From: Nitriliruptoraceae bacterium | GTDB lineage: Bacteria; Actinomycetota; Nitriliruptoria; Nitriliruptorales; Nitriliruptoraceae | Length of the DNA: 41,394 nucleotides | Reading direction: 5' to 3' | Assembly (NCBI GenBank): GCA_007121785.1 | Contig: SKJX01000159.1 | Location: 1-41,394, forward strand | Shown: positions 24,161 through 34,481 of the stretch, one piece after another | Position numbering within the stretch: position 1 is the stretch's first letter | How the letters are laid out: every line of letters starts with the position of its first letter | Program-made: the position numbers and the translations under genes | Notes under the pieces: generated by a model | Told to the model about the DNA's origin: nothing | Databases searched by the model: none | Seen by the model: only the letters and a program-made list of their open reading frames with translations

Positions 24161-24931
24161 TCACCGGCCTGTGAACGCCTCGATGTGGGCGTCGGTCAGG
24201 GCTCGCGCGGCCTGCTCGTCGCTGATGGTCGGTGTGAGGTCGCCGCGCTGGGCGCCGTAGCGTCCGAACTGGGCATGGTTCATGCCGTCGACCTCGACCA
24301 TCACGGCATCGTCGGGCAGCAGGTGGCGGCGCTCAGCGATGTCCTCAGGGGTCGCGAGCCCGTCGCGCCCGCCGCTGACCGACAGCACCCGGAGATCCTC
24401 ACGCTCAGCCAGGTCAGCGCCGCCGGTCGCGAAGGAGGCCCAGAGCAGCAGCCCAGCGACGTCGGCCTCCGGGTCGGTCCCGAGCCAGCTGGAGGCCATG
24501 GCACCGCCGAGGGAGTGGCCACCGACCCACCACTCGTCGAGGTCGTCGGGCTCGTCGTGCTCGGCGATCAGGGTGTCCGCACGGGAGCGTCCGAACACGG
24601 CGAGGTTCAGCGGCATCCGTGGGATGAGCACGAGGGTGTCGGTCTCCGCGACGATCGGCGCCCAGGTGGCGACGTACGCCTCCCGATGCACCCGCGCACC
24701 CGGGTAGAACACCACGCCGCGCTCCGGTTCGCTCCCGCTTGGACGCAGGGTGACGACCGGGCCGAGTTCGACCTCCACCGCCGGATCATCGACGGCCGCT
24801 TCCAGGGGTCCCGGTGTCGCGGTACGGGCCAGGCTCGCCCACACCACGAACGCGAGGACGGCGAGAACCAGCAGGCCCGCGGCCGCCAACCCGACCCGGC
24901 GCCGGAGCGACCACGATCCGCCTTGGCCCAT
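24161..24931 (-). CDS. Membrane-anchored alpha/beta hydrolase
   Basis: A 256-residue protein with an N-terminal membrane anchor (GLAAAGLLVLAVLAFVVWASL, about 14-34) and an alpha/beta-hydrolase domain of the fold-5 type. The nucleophile elbow GHSLGG is at about residues 138-143, the acid is probably the Asp in VSGGRDGL near 189, and the catalytic His is likely in VDGMNHAQFGRYGAQRGD near 220. A strand VVFYPGARVHREAY near 73-86 forms the oxyanion side. ATG 24931 has GGAG 5 nt upstream. It leads a three-gene minus-strand cluster of membrane proteins; the substrate is not predictable. Confidence 0.88.
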   Translation of the reverse strand: MGQGGSWSLRRRVGLAAAGLLVLAVLAFVVWASLARTATPGPLEAAVDDPAVEVELGPVVTLRPSGSEPERGVVFYPGARVHREAYVATWAPIVAETDTLVLIPRMPLNLAVFGRSRADTLIAEHDEPDDLDEWWVGGHSLGGAMASSWLGTDPEADVAGLLLWASFATGGADLAEREDLRVLSVSGGRDGLATPEDIAERRHLLPDDAVMVEVDGMNHAQFGRYGAQRGDLTPTISDEQAARALTDAHIEAFTGR

Positions 24932-25161
24932 CTCATCTCCGACGGTCCCGCCTCGGACCCGACGACCAGGAACACGATCCAGCTCTACGCGACGCCGCAG
25001 CGCGCATCCACAGCATCGCCAACATCATCGTGGGTGCTGTCCTGGTAACCATGCTCGTCACTGCCCTCCTCGGGCTCGCTGTCGGCGTACTCCTCGACGA
25101 GTTGATCCTCATTGCCGTGGTGTTAGCGGTGGCGGTCGTGCCGGAGCGGATGACGTCGCGG

Positions 25162-25923
25162 TCACCGTCGCCATGCCCCCACCCGGACCGCGACCGCGAC
25201 GAGGTGGCTTCCGCCCACTTCATACCAGACGACGGGCACGACCACGCGTCCGTCCGGTGGCGGACCCGACCCGTCGGGGAAGCGGTCGACCGGGACGGTG
25301 ACGTGCCCCCGTGCGATCTCGACGGCCACCGCCGGCGCGTCGACGTGGGGCGTCGGCACCGATGTCGCCGACGGCGGCGGGTCGTGAGCATCCCCACCGT
25401 GCACCTCGATCGCAGCCAGCCCTGCGGGGCCGAGGTGGTCGCAGGCCTTCAGCCCGGCCTCCTTGGCGACCCAGCGGCGCAGCAGGCCCGCGGGGTCCGT
25501 CGTTGCGTCCGGCCACGCCTGTGCCCGATCGCTGAGCCACTGCCCCGACGGTGTGGGCGGGGGTCGGTGCAACGGTTCGACGTCGATCCCCACCGGCGCA
25601 CCGTCGGCCACCACCGCAGCAGCCAGGCCGTGGGTGTGGGCGAGGCTGATCTCCACCTCGGTGTGCACGTCGAGGTAGGGCCGTCCCGAGGTCGCCACCG
25701 CGATCACCGGTCGTGCATCGGCGAGCTCCGGACGGTGCTCGGCGATCGTGCAGCGCAGCAGCGCGCGTCCGACCACGAACCGCTGCCACGCGTCGGGGCG
25801 GGGGATGTTGGCCGCGCGGCCGCGTTCGTCCGGGGGCAGACTGGCATGGCCGGCGACGGCGGCGGCGCCGGTGACCGCCGCCACGCGCCAGCGGACGACC
25901 GGGCCCGGACCAGGGCCACTCAC
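25162..25923 (-). CDS. 4'-phosphopantetheinyl transferase (Sfp-type)
   Basis: A 253-residue PPTase that would move the phosphopantetheine arm of CoA onto the Ser of a carrier protein. Motifs: GRPYL near 80-84, the ISLAH core near 92-96, GIDVE with Mg-binding D114 and E116, and WVAKEAGLKA with K154, E155 and K159. GTG 25923 overlaps the stop of the ACP gene by 4 bp (GTGA); the frame is open further upstream but only as a shadow of the ACP gene. As the last gene of the operon, directly after a carrier protein, its substrate is almost certainly that ACP. The C-terminal 80 residues are Pro/Val/Asp-rich and less typical. Confidence 0.88.
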   Translation of the reverse strand: MSGPGPGPVVRWRVAAVTGAAAVAGHASLPPDERGRAANIPRPDAWQRFVVGRALLRCTIAEHRPELADARPVIAVATSGRPYLDVHTEVEISLAHTHGLAAAVVADGAPVGIDVEPLHRPPPTPSGQWLSDRAQAWPDATTDPAGLLRRWVAKEAGLKACDHLGPAGLAAIEVHGGDAHDPPPSATSVPTPHVDAPAVAVEIARGHVTVPVDRFPDGSGPPPDGRVVVPVVWYEVGGSHLVAVAVRVGAWRR

Positions 25924-26177
25924 GCGGTGGCGGCGCTCACGCGACGTTCGAGGTAGGCGACCGCCCCGTCGAGGGTCCGCAGCTGCGGGTAGTCCCCTTC
26001 GGGGATATCGATCCTGAGCCGCTGGCACAGCGCGGTGATGAGGTTGAGCTCGTCCATGGAGTCGAGGTCGAGTTCGTCGCGCAGATCCTCGCCCGGGCCG
26101 AGGGTGGCAGGGTCGGTCTCCGGGGCGATCCTGGTCAGCGCGTCGAGGACGACGTCGCGCAGTTCATCGGTGGTCAC
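25920..26177 (-). CDS. Acyl carrier protein
   Basis: An 85-residue acidic carrier protein. The phosphopantetheine attachment Ser is S40 in LDLDSMDELNL (DSM/L motif), flanked by the normal four-helix pattern. GTG 26177 overlaps the E2 stop by 4 bp (GTGA), and its own stop overlaps the PPTase start, so it is locked into the dehydrogenase operon. No ketosynthase, acyltransferase or condensation domain is adjacent, so it is not part of a standard fatty-acid or polyketide cluster. It may accept acyl groups formed by the upstream ligase or 2-oxoacid dehydrogenase; this is inferred from context. Confidence 0.9.
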   Translation of the reverse strand: MTTDELRDVVLDALTRIAPETDPATLGPGEDLRDELDLDSMDELNLITALCQRLRIDIPEGDYPQLRTLDGAVAYLERRVSAATA

Positions 26178-27565
26178 AGCGTCTCCGGTCGTCGCAGGTG
26201 GTCGGCGATGGCGGTCAACACGCGGGCACCGCGGTGGCCGTCGCTGGCGCGGTGGTCGGCCGACAACCCCAGGTAGACGGTGCGGCGCACCGCGAGCATG
26301 CCGTCCACGGCCCAGGGCCGGGGGGTGATCCGGCCCACCCCCACGAAAGCGACCTGGGGCGGGGTGATCACGCCCTGGATGGTGTCGACGCCGCTGTCGC
26401 CGAGGTTGCTCACGGTGATGGTCGGGTCGGTCAGTTCCGAGCCGCGGAGGCCGCCGGCGCGGGTGCGCTCAACGAGATCCTTGAGGGCGGCCATCAGCTC
26501 GTCGAGGGAACGCTCGTCGGCGTTGCGGATCGCCGGGGCGAGAAGCCCGCCACGACGCAGGTTGATGGCGACCCCGACATGGATGCCGTCACCGGGGTGG
26601 AAGGCGCCGTCGACCCAGTAGCCGTTGAGATCGGACGATCTGCGCAGGGCGAGCGCGGTGGCCTTGATGAACAGCACTGCGGACAGCAGGCGCTCGGCGG
26701 GCGGACGGTCGGCGTTGACCTCGGCGAGCCACCCGAGGGTGGACTCGATGTCGATGGTCTCGCCGAGGTGGTAGTGCGGGATCTCACGGTTGGATCGCTC
26801 CATCGCCCGGGCGATGGCCTGGCGCATCGCCTGACCGCGGTCGGTCGCCGGTCCGGTGTCCGCTGGCGCCGTCGTCGCGGCCGCCGCGGGTGGTGCTGCC
26901 ACCTCGCCGGGCGCGGTCCTGGCAGGGGGTGGGCCTGCGGCTGGGGACGGGCGCACACCGGTTGTGGCGGCCGCCTCGACGTCCTCGGCGAGGACGGCGC
27001 CTCCGGGCCCGGAGCCCGCGACCTCGGAGAGGTCTAGGCCCCGCTCGGCGGCCAGCCGGCGCGCGTAGGGTGAGGCGCGGTGTCCATCGCCGGCCGGGGC
27101 AGCCGGCGCCGGCGGTGTCGGACGTTGGGCTGCGGCAGCCTCTTCCACGTCGTGGCGCGTGATCACCCCGCCGCGCCCGGTGCCATGAACGGCGTGGAGG
27201 TCGACGCCCGTTCGCTCTGCGAGCCGGCGCACGATCGGGGAGGTCACCAGCGACGTCGGGGCCGGGACCTCGGCCGCCGGTTCCACCGCAGGCTGACCTT
27301 CCTTCGCCGCAGGCGTCGCCACCTCGGTGCCGAGATCGGCCAGACGTGCCAGCGGAGTGCCGACCGGCACCTTCACGCCCGCTTCGACCAGCAGTTCCGC
27401 GATGACACCGTCGGTGAAGATCTCGACGTCGATGTTGGCCTTGTCGGTCTCCACCAGCGCCACGATCTGGCCGCGCTCCACCTCGTCGCCGGGCTGCACA
27501 TACCACTCAAGGATGCGCCCGACGTCCATCCCGGAACCCAGTGACGGCATCGTGAACTCAGCCAC
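26174..27565 (-). CDS. pdhC: 2-oxoacid dehydrogenase E2 (dihydrolipoyl acyltransferase)
   Basis: A 463-residue E2. One lipoyl domain at residues 1-78 has the lipoylated K42 in VETDKANID. Two peripheral-subunit-binding (E3BD) domains then follow rather than one: [16 protein letters not shown]...[13 protein letters not shown] (about 108-141) and [16 protein letters not shown]...[13 protein letters not shown] (about 164-197), joined by Ala/Pro linkers. The catalytic domain (about 240-463) ends with SADHRASDG, keeping H438 and D442 of the HxxxDG site. The GTG start overlaps the E1 beta stop by 8 bp. There is no E3 gene nearby, so lipoamide dehydrogenase must come from elsewhere. The acyl substrate is not certain from sequence. 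Confidence 0.93.
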   Translation of the reverse strand: MAEFTMPSLGSGMDVGRILEWYVQPGDEVERGQIVALVETDKANIDVEIFTDGVIAELLVEAGVKVPVGTPLARLADLGTEVATPAAKEGQPAVEPAAEVPAPTSLVTSPIVRRLAERTGVDLHAVHGTGRGGVITRHDVEEAAAAQRPTPPAPAAPAGDGHRASPYARRLAAERGLDLSEVAGSGPGGAVLAEDVEAAATTGVRPSPAAGPPPARTAPGEVAAPPAAAATTAPADTGPATDRGQAMRQAIARAMERSNREIPHYHLGETIDIESTLGWLAEVNADRPPAERLLSAVLFIKATALALRRSSDLNGYWVDGAFHPGDGIHVGVAINLRRGGLLAPAIRNADERSLDELMAALKDLVERTRAGGLRGSELTDPTITVSNLGDSGVDTIQGVITPPQVAFVGVGRITPRPWAVDGMLAVRRTVYLGLSADHRASDGHRGARVLTAIADHLRRPETL

Positions 27566-28577
27566 GATGCATCACCCGGCGCACCTCAGCGACGATCGAC
27601 TCGACCTGCGGGATGGCGGCGTCCTCGAGGTGCTTGGCGTAGGGCAGCGGCACCTCGGCGCAGCCGATGCGGGCCACGGGCGCGTCGAGGTCGTAGAAGG
27701 CCTCCTCGGCGATGCGGGCGGCGACCTCGGCGCCCAGGCCCACGGTGCGCCAGGCCTCTTCGACGACCACGGCCCGGTGGGTGCGCGCCACCGAGGCGAA
27801 CACGGTGGCGTCGTCCAATGGTCGCAGGGAGCGCAGGTCGATCACCTCGGCGTCGATGCCGTCGGCGGCCAACGCTTCAGCGGCGTCCAGCACCGTGTGC
27901 TGGGTGGCGCCGTAGGTCACGACCGTCACGTCGCTGCCCGGTCGTCGGATCGCTGCGCTGGACAGATCGACGATGTCGGGATCGACGGGGACCTCGGCCT
28001 CCATCGTCATGAGCCGCGGGTATTCGAACAGGATGACCGGGTCGGGGTCCTCCAGCGCGGGTGCGAGCACCCCGCGGGCGTCAGCGTGCGTGGCCAGTGA
28101 CACCACCCGGATGCCCGGCACGTGGGCGAAGTAGGGCTCGAAGCTGTGAGAGTGCTGCGCGGCCAGCTGCCGGCCGGCGCCGGCGGTGGTGCGGATCACC
28201 ACCGGCACGTTGAACTGTCCGCCCGACATGTGCAGCAGGGTCGCCGCGTTGTTGATGATCTGGTCCATGGCCAGCAGCGAGAAGTTGCAGGTCATGATCT
28301 CGGCGATCGGACGCATGCCGTTCATGGCCGCGCCGATCGCCGTGCCGACGATCGCGATCTCCGACAGGGGCGTGTCGCGGATGCGCTCCGGCCCGTACTC
28401 GTCGAGCAGCCCCATGGTGACCGCGAAGCAACCGCCGTAGGCGCCGATGTCCTCACCCATGAGGAAGACGCGCTCGTCATGGTCGAGGGCGGCGCGCAGG
28501 CTCTGCTTGTGGGCCTCGCGCAGGGTCATCCGCACCGTCTCGGGGGTCGGTCGGGTCGTGGCGTCGGTCGCGGTCAC
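27558..28577 (-). CDS. pdhB: 2-oxoacid dehydrogenase E1 component, beta subunit
   Basis: A 339-residue E1 beta subunit of the alpha2-beta2 type. [15 protein letters not shown] (about 16-30), [13 protein letters not shown] (about 37-49) and [20 protein letters not shown] near 66 are standard cofactor-site and interface segments. [23 protein letters not shown] near 132-154 is the lipoyl-access loop with the conserved His pair. The C-terminal transketolase-like domain ([17 protein letters not shown]) follows. The GTG start at 28577 overlaps the E1 alpha stop by 4 bp; an upstream extension of the frame is only a shadow of E1 alpha. Together with 28574-29587 it should form the TPP-dependent decarboxylase; pyruvate, acetoin or a branched 2-oxoacid remain possible. 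Confidence 0.93.
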   Translation of the reverse strand: MTATDATTRPTPETVRMTLREAHKQSLRAALDHDERVFLMGEDIGAYGGCFAVTMGLLDEYGPERIRDTPLSEIAIVGTAIGAAMNGMRPIAEIMTCNFSLLAMDQIINNAATLLHMSGGQFNVPVVIRTTAGAGRQLAAQHSHSFEPYFAHVPGIRVVSLATHADARGVLAPALEDPDPVILFEYPRLMTMEAEVPVDPDIVDLSSAAIRRPGSDVTVVTYGATQHTVLDAAEALAADGIDAEVIDLRSLRPLDDATVFASVARTHRAVVVEEAWRTVGLGAEVAARIAEEAFYDLDAPVARIGCAEVPLPYAKHLEDAAIPQVESIVAEVRRVMHRG

Positions 28578-29583
28578 GGGGTCACCTCGCTGACGACGAA
28601 CCGCTCGAGGTCGTCGAGGGGCTCGAGCGGAGAGGACTCCGCGAAGGTCACCGCGACGTCGATCTCCGCGTCGGCCTCCGCTTCGATGGTGGCCAGCCCG
28701 TCTTCGTCGAGGTGACCGAGCTCGGTGAGCAGGGACGCCAGCGCGGGGATCGGGTCGCGCTGCTTCCAAGCGGCCACCTCGTCCGGGTCGCGGTAGAGGT
28801 CGGGGTCGTACATCGAGTGGGCTCGGAAGCGGTAGGTCTCGTACTCGATGAACACCGGTCCCTCGCCGCCGCGGATCGCGGTGACGGCTTTGCGGGTGGC
28901 CTCCTCGACCGCCAGCACGTCCATCCCGTCGACCCGCCACGCGGGCACGGCGTAGCTGGCGGCCTTCAGGGCGAGGTCGGTCTGCGCCTCCGCACGGGTG
29001 AGCGCCATGCCCATCGAGTAGTGGTTGTTCTCGCAGGCGAACAGCACCGGCAGGTTCCACAGCGAGGCGAGGTTGATCGACTCATGGAAGGCGCCCTCGT
29101 CCACCGCACCTTCACCGAAGAAGCAGACGGTGACCCGGTCGTGGCCCTGCAGCTTGTCGGCGAGCGCGAGGCCCACCGCAAGGGGGATGCCGCCGGCGAC
29201 GATCGCGTTGCCGCCGTAGAAGCGGGTGGCGGCGTCGAACAGGTGCATCGAGCCGCCCCGGCCCCGGCTGACGCCGTCCACCTTGCCGAGCATCTCCGCC
29301 ATGATCACGTCCGTGCCGATGCCCTTGGCGATGGCGTGGCCGTGCTCGCGGTAGGTCGAGACCGCCGCGTCGTCAAGGTCGATCGCGGCCATGACCCCCG
29401 TGGCGATCGCCTCCTCACCGATGTAGAGGTGCAGGAAACCGCGGATCTTGGCGGCCGAGTAGAGCTCGACGCAGCGCTCCTCGAAGCGCCGGATCCGCAC
29501 CATGGTGCGCAGCAGGTCCAGCCCGTGCTCGGCATCGAGGTTCGGAGGTGCTTGGAGGCGGAAGCGCCCCGGTGATGGCCGAC

Positions 29584-29587
<4 letters not shown>
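28574..29587 (-). CDS. pdhA: 2-oxoacid dehydrogenase E1 component, alpha subunit
   Basis: A 337-residue E1 alpha subunit. The thiamine-diphosphate motif runs from GEG (158-160) to NN (187-188), including [14 protein letters not shown]. The activation-loop-like [11 protein letters not shown] lies at about 109-119, and [11 protein letters not shown] near 79-89 has the conserved His of the active site. The size and the [18 protein letters not shown] stretch match PdhA/AcoA proteins. ATG 29587 overlaps the stop of the acyl-CoA ligase by 4 bp (ATGA), so expression is coupled to it. The substrate cannot be fixed: acetyl-transferring pyruvate dehydrogenase and acetoin dehydrogenase subunits are alike at this level. 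Confidence 0.93.
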
Positions 29588-31419
<1,832 letters not shown>

Positions 31420-31512
31420 GATCGCGCTCCCAGGTCGACCCCAGGACCGCACACCACGGATCCGGGTACCTCGATTGGACGTGCGCGCAACGCTACGCAC
31501 GAGGGCCGAAGG

Positions 31513-31728
31513 TCACGGGTTGAGGAGCTCAGCAGTCGTTCGAGGTAGCTCGCGACCCGTGTTGTGGTGTAGCCGCGCGTTCTTCTCGGCTCGCTCCATG
31601 GAGTCGTCCTTCTCCTGCTCGAACACCGATCCGAACGACTCGCTCGCTCCGATCCCGGCGTCGGCGGTCTCGGCCCACCGCAGCCACGCGTCGACGCCGT
31701 GGCGGTCGATGAAGAGCTCATGGGCCAT
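31513..31728 (-). CDS. Small hypothetical protein or 3' fragment of decayed gene
   Basis: A 71-residue open frame starting at ATG 31728, with AAGG 6 nt upstream, encoding MAHELFIDRHGVDAWLRWAE and a charged tail (EQEKDDSMERAEKN). It overlaps the end of the decayed upstream frame by 11 bp. Good codon composition continues 5' of the ATG in this frame (PRPEEQQLCFSSVGHR), which suggests it may instead be the C-terminal part of the upstream gene, split off by a frameshift near 31790. No family recognised. Confidence 0.4.
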   Translation of the reverse strand: MAHELFIDRHGVDAWLRWAETADAGIGASESFGSVFEQEKDDSMERAEKNARLHHNTGRELPRTTAELLNP

Positions 31729-32664
31729 GGAACCTTGGCGGTGGCCAACGCTGCTGAAGCAGAGCTGTTGCTCTTCCGGTCGAGGGGCCACTCGGGGTGC
31801 TGCGCTCGAGACCCAGTTGCTCGGGTGGGGTCGTTGCCAGCTCCAGGTTCCAGTAGGCCCAGGCTGAGTCCCAGTCGCGAAGTCCGGCCTTGTCGAGCAG
31901 GGCGCGCTGGAGTGGCCAGCCGCCAGCCTTACCGGCCCAGCAGTGCCAGGGGTCTCCCGTGGTGGCGCCGCCGCGTGGGAGGTCACTGAGCCGTTCGCGG
32001 GTTACCTGTGCAGCGACCTGTTCGGGTTCTGGCACGAGACACTCATGGGTGCGCACGACGGGGATGACCTCGACGAGGAAGGCATGGTCATCGAGGCTGT
32101 TGCGGCCGACCTGGTTCGAGCTGCCACAGTCGGCTTGCATAGCCCGCTCCGCCCAGTCGGCGATACCCGTCCGTTCGTGCTCGGGCAGACCGTCCGGCAG
32201 GCCATCGAGGATCCGTTCGCGGACCTCGTCGAAGGCCTCCTCGTCGCCAGCGGGCACGAGCAGGACGGTGTAGCGCTCGAGCCGGTCTGCGTAGAGACCC
32301 AGGCCGCCCTCGGTGGCGGCCCTCACCGAGTCCTCGTCCTCGGCCCGGATGTCGTCGTGCCGTTCGATGGGCATCTCGGGGCCGCCGTCGGGTCGGTCGG
32401 CCAGCCAGGTCTTGAGCGCTTCGTGGGCGGAGACCGCGACCTCATCGGGTTCGAATCACCACTGTTGGTCGCCGCGGATGTCCTCGCGGCGCACCCCGAG
32501 GCCGTCGTCGGTCGTCTCCTGCTCACCAACGTCGAGGCAGGTGGCACCCAACTGGGCGGCGGTGGTCAAGACCTCGTCTGGCTCGGCGTCGTCGGCCTCC
32601 TCCTGCTCTTCCTCGACCTGGTCCTCAGCCTCGTTCCACCGTTCTGGTTTGAGCGAGGCGGGGC
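31718..32664 (-). pseudogene. Decayed unknown gene with in-frame TGA
   Basis: One minus-strand frame reads sensibly from about 32664 (SLKPERWNEAEDQVEEEQEE) to the stop at 31718, but is broken by TGA at 32456-32458 between GDQQW and FEPDEVAVSAHEALKTWLAD. A CGA-to-TGA change (Arg to stop) would explain it. Downstream it continues as EMPIERHDDIRAEDEDSVRA, YADRLERYTVLLVPAGDEEA, and the Trp-rich CWAGKAGGWPLQRALLDKAG. The last 25 residues before the stop have poor third-position GC, hinting at a frameshift into 31513-31728. The 5' end is lost where IS1380-like sequence begins. No selenocysteine context is evident. Family not recognised; a protein could still start at ATG 32374. Confidence 0.5.
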
Positions 32665-32804
32665 GATGTGTGGCGGGGGTGTGGCGTTGACCGGTTGACG
32701 TGGGGCGCTGCCGGAGAGGCCTTCTTGGGCGGGCTGAAGCGCGGTTCGTCGGGCTGCGGGCAGGCTGACGCGCCCGCTGGGGCGGGTGACGGTGGCGGGG
32801 CCGG

Positions 32805-34089
32805 TCACATGGGCGCAGGTAGGGCGCGGAGTCGCCCGAGCGTGTCCTCAAAGACGTGCTCCCAGGGCCAGCGTGCCGGCAGGTGCAGGGTCCAGCGTCT
32901 GGCGGTGCGGGTCAGCCGGCCCGGGAGGGTCAGAAGCCGCCGGCGGAAAGTCTTGGCGTTGCGCAGCCGGGTGAGGTCGATGGTGCCGAGCAGCTGGGTC
33001 CAGCGGATCAGGTTGTGCGCCAGGGTGGCGGCGAGCAGCCAGGCCGCGTTGGCGTTGAACTGCCCCGACGGGCAGTGGTTGAGCCCGACGCCGTGTTTGA
33101 GCTCACGGATCGACAGCTCCACGGTGGCGTGGGCGCGGTGGTCGCGGTCGAGTTCGACCGCCTCGCCTTGGCGGTTGGTGACGAACGCGTGGTGGCGCCA
33201 GTCGGCGAACAGCGTCGGCAGGTTGGGGTCGTTGTCGATGCGGGTGCGGCGCACGACCAGCCGCCAGCCGTCCCAGCAGGCTTCGGCGACCTGGGCGGTC
33301 CCGCCATCGGTGTAGGCGATGTCCACCCAGTCCTGGTCAGGGATCTGGCCGATCGCGGCGGTGATGACCGGCTGGCGAGGCACGGTGATCGAGAACTCGG
33401 CGCCGTGGTCGGTGCAGGCGTTGATGACCTAGCGCGACCAGAACGCGGCGTCCATCCTGCGTTCCGGTCGCGCCGGCTCGGCGGACCCGCCCGATGGTCT
33501 CGCGCACGAACCGCTGGGCGCCGCGGCCGGACCCGGCCGAGCCTTTGCGCATCCGGCCGTGCAAGACCTCGCCGGTGTCCGCGCGGGTCGCCAGCAGCGG
33601 ATGCAACCCGAGCTGGCGGGTGTAGCCGTAGGCCGCGCCCTGCTTGTGCTCGCCGTGGACCTCACAGATGGTCGAGTCGATGTCGATGAACATCGGCGCC
33701 TCGCCCGGGCCGGCGCCGGCCTGCCACGCGCGGGCCAGCGCCGTCTCGCCCACCGCGTCGAGCTGGCGGATGTGTCCGAACGTCAAGGATCGCAGCCAGG
33801 TCCCGACCGTGGAAGCGGCGACGGTGTCGTGGCCCAGGACGCTGGCGGTCGACCCGGCGTGCAGCAGGTTCACATCGTCGATGCAGTCCCCGCCCGCCAG
33901 CAGCGTCGACACCACGGTCAACAGCTTGCGGCCCGGTCGATACCCCCGGGTGACCTTCTCATCGACCAAGCGCTCGAGCCCGAGCCGGCCTGCCAGCGTG
34001 CCGGTCAGCATCAGCCCCGCATCAGCGACCACCCGCTGGTCGTCGAAGGTCACCCGGATCGAGTCGAGAACATGCGAAGATGCTGGCAT
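32805..34089 (-). pseudogene. IS1380 family transposase, frameshifted and with in-frame TAG
   Basis: The N-terminal part (ATG 34089; VLDSIRVTFDDQRVVADAGL, then GDCIDDVNLLHAG and FIDIDSTICEVHGEHKQGAAYGY, carrying the first catalytic Asp residues) reads in one frame to about 33470. The coding sequence then moves to another frame (RMDAAFWSR), meets TAG at 33429-33431, and continues as VINACTDHGAEFSITV and RQPVITAAI to the stop at 32805. The C-terminal part retains VTNRQGEAVELDRDHRAHATVE and the LNHCPSGQFNANAAWLLAATLAHNL region. Two independent lesions make the transposase inactive. The full product would be about 428 residues, the normal IS1380 size. Confidence 0.85.
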
Positions 34090-34095
34090 CCTGAG

Positions 34096-34158
34096 AGTGC
34101 CTCCGTTGCGGCAGCTGGTTTGGTGTGAGAACCCCAGTTTCGCTGCTACGGAGGCACT
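34096..34158 (-). promoter_or_regulatory. Leader hairpin masking transposase ribosome site
   Basis: AGTGCCTCCGT (34096-34106) and ACGGAGGCACT (34148-34158) are perfect 11-bp inverted repeats, with imperfect pairing continuing inward (GCGGCAG against CTGCTAC). In the transposase mRNA the downstream arm contains GGAGG about 11 nt before ATG 34089, so folding would hide the ribosome site, as in fold-back inhibition of IS10/IS50 transposases. The IS family link is inference. Confidence 0.55.
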
Positions 34159-34481
34159 TTCAGCTCAACCCCGACCAATCACTTCGGTGAATCCAGGCTG
34201 AGCTCGGTCACGGACGCCGACACCCGTTCACGCGCACGGTTGACTCCACGCTGTCCGTTCCCGAGCGGAGTGAGCCCATCTGGGTTGTCCGGAGGCTCGG
34301 GGTACCCGGACGGGTTCAGTCGGGCACGGGCCTGACGCACCCGACCTTGCAAGGATCGTCCGGTTCGCTTGCCCGCTGGCTCGTCCGGCCTACTAACGTC
34401 GCGGCGGCGGTCTGCAGCGCAGGGTGAGGGGCTGCGGGTGGGAGACGAGCCGTCGGTGTCGTCTGCAGAGGTGGTCAGGGG
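34159..34481. other. Intergenic region upstream of nSTAND gene
   Basis: A 323-bp gap. The first about 40 bp are probably the IS end. The rest holds the predicted promoter at 34369-34396 and a GAGGTG/AGGGG ribosome region just before the TTG start. No RNA gene or small coding frame was seen. Confidence 0.45.
34369..34396 (+). promoter_or_regulatory. Predicted promoter of nSTAND gene
   Basis: -35 TTGCCC (34369-34374), 16-bp spacer, -10 TACTAA (34391-34396), about 85 bp upstream of the TTG start. It is the best sigma-70-like match in the gap. Confidence 0.4.

Larger units (their letters stand above)
32805..34158 (-). mobile_element. Degenerate IS1380-like insertion sequence
   Basis: An IS remnant containing a broken DDE transposase (32805-34089) and its upstream leader with a long hairpin (34096-34158). 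The outer ends could not be set: a clear terminal inverted-repeat pair was not found, although the sequence just right of the hairpin (to about 34195) is probably still IS. The left side adjoins a truncated unknown gene, consistent with insertion into or next to it. Confidence 0.7.

Noticed and set aside
32456-32458. In-frame TGA read as selenocysteine
   Set aside because: No SECIS-like hairpin was seen just downstream, no known selenoprotein family is involved, and the region has other lesions; a CGA-to-TGA nonsense change is simpler.
32440-32460. tRNA-like T-loop GGTTCGAATC
   Set aside because: The bases beside the loop do not pair as a 5-bp T stem and no anticodon or acceptor arms are present; it lies in the decayed coding frame (FEPDEV on the minus strand).
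32640-32804. Terminal inverted repeat at the left end of the IS
   Set aside because: No sequence there matches the right-side end (near 34160-34195) well enough; the left boundary is left undefined.
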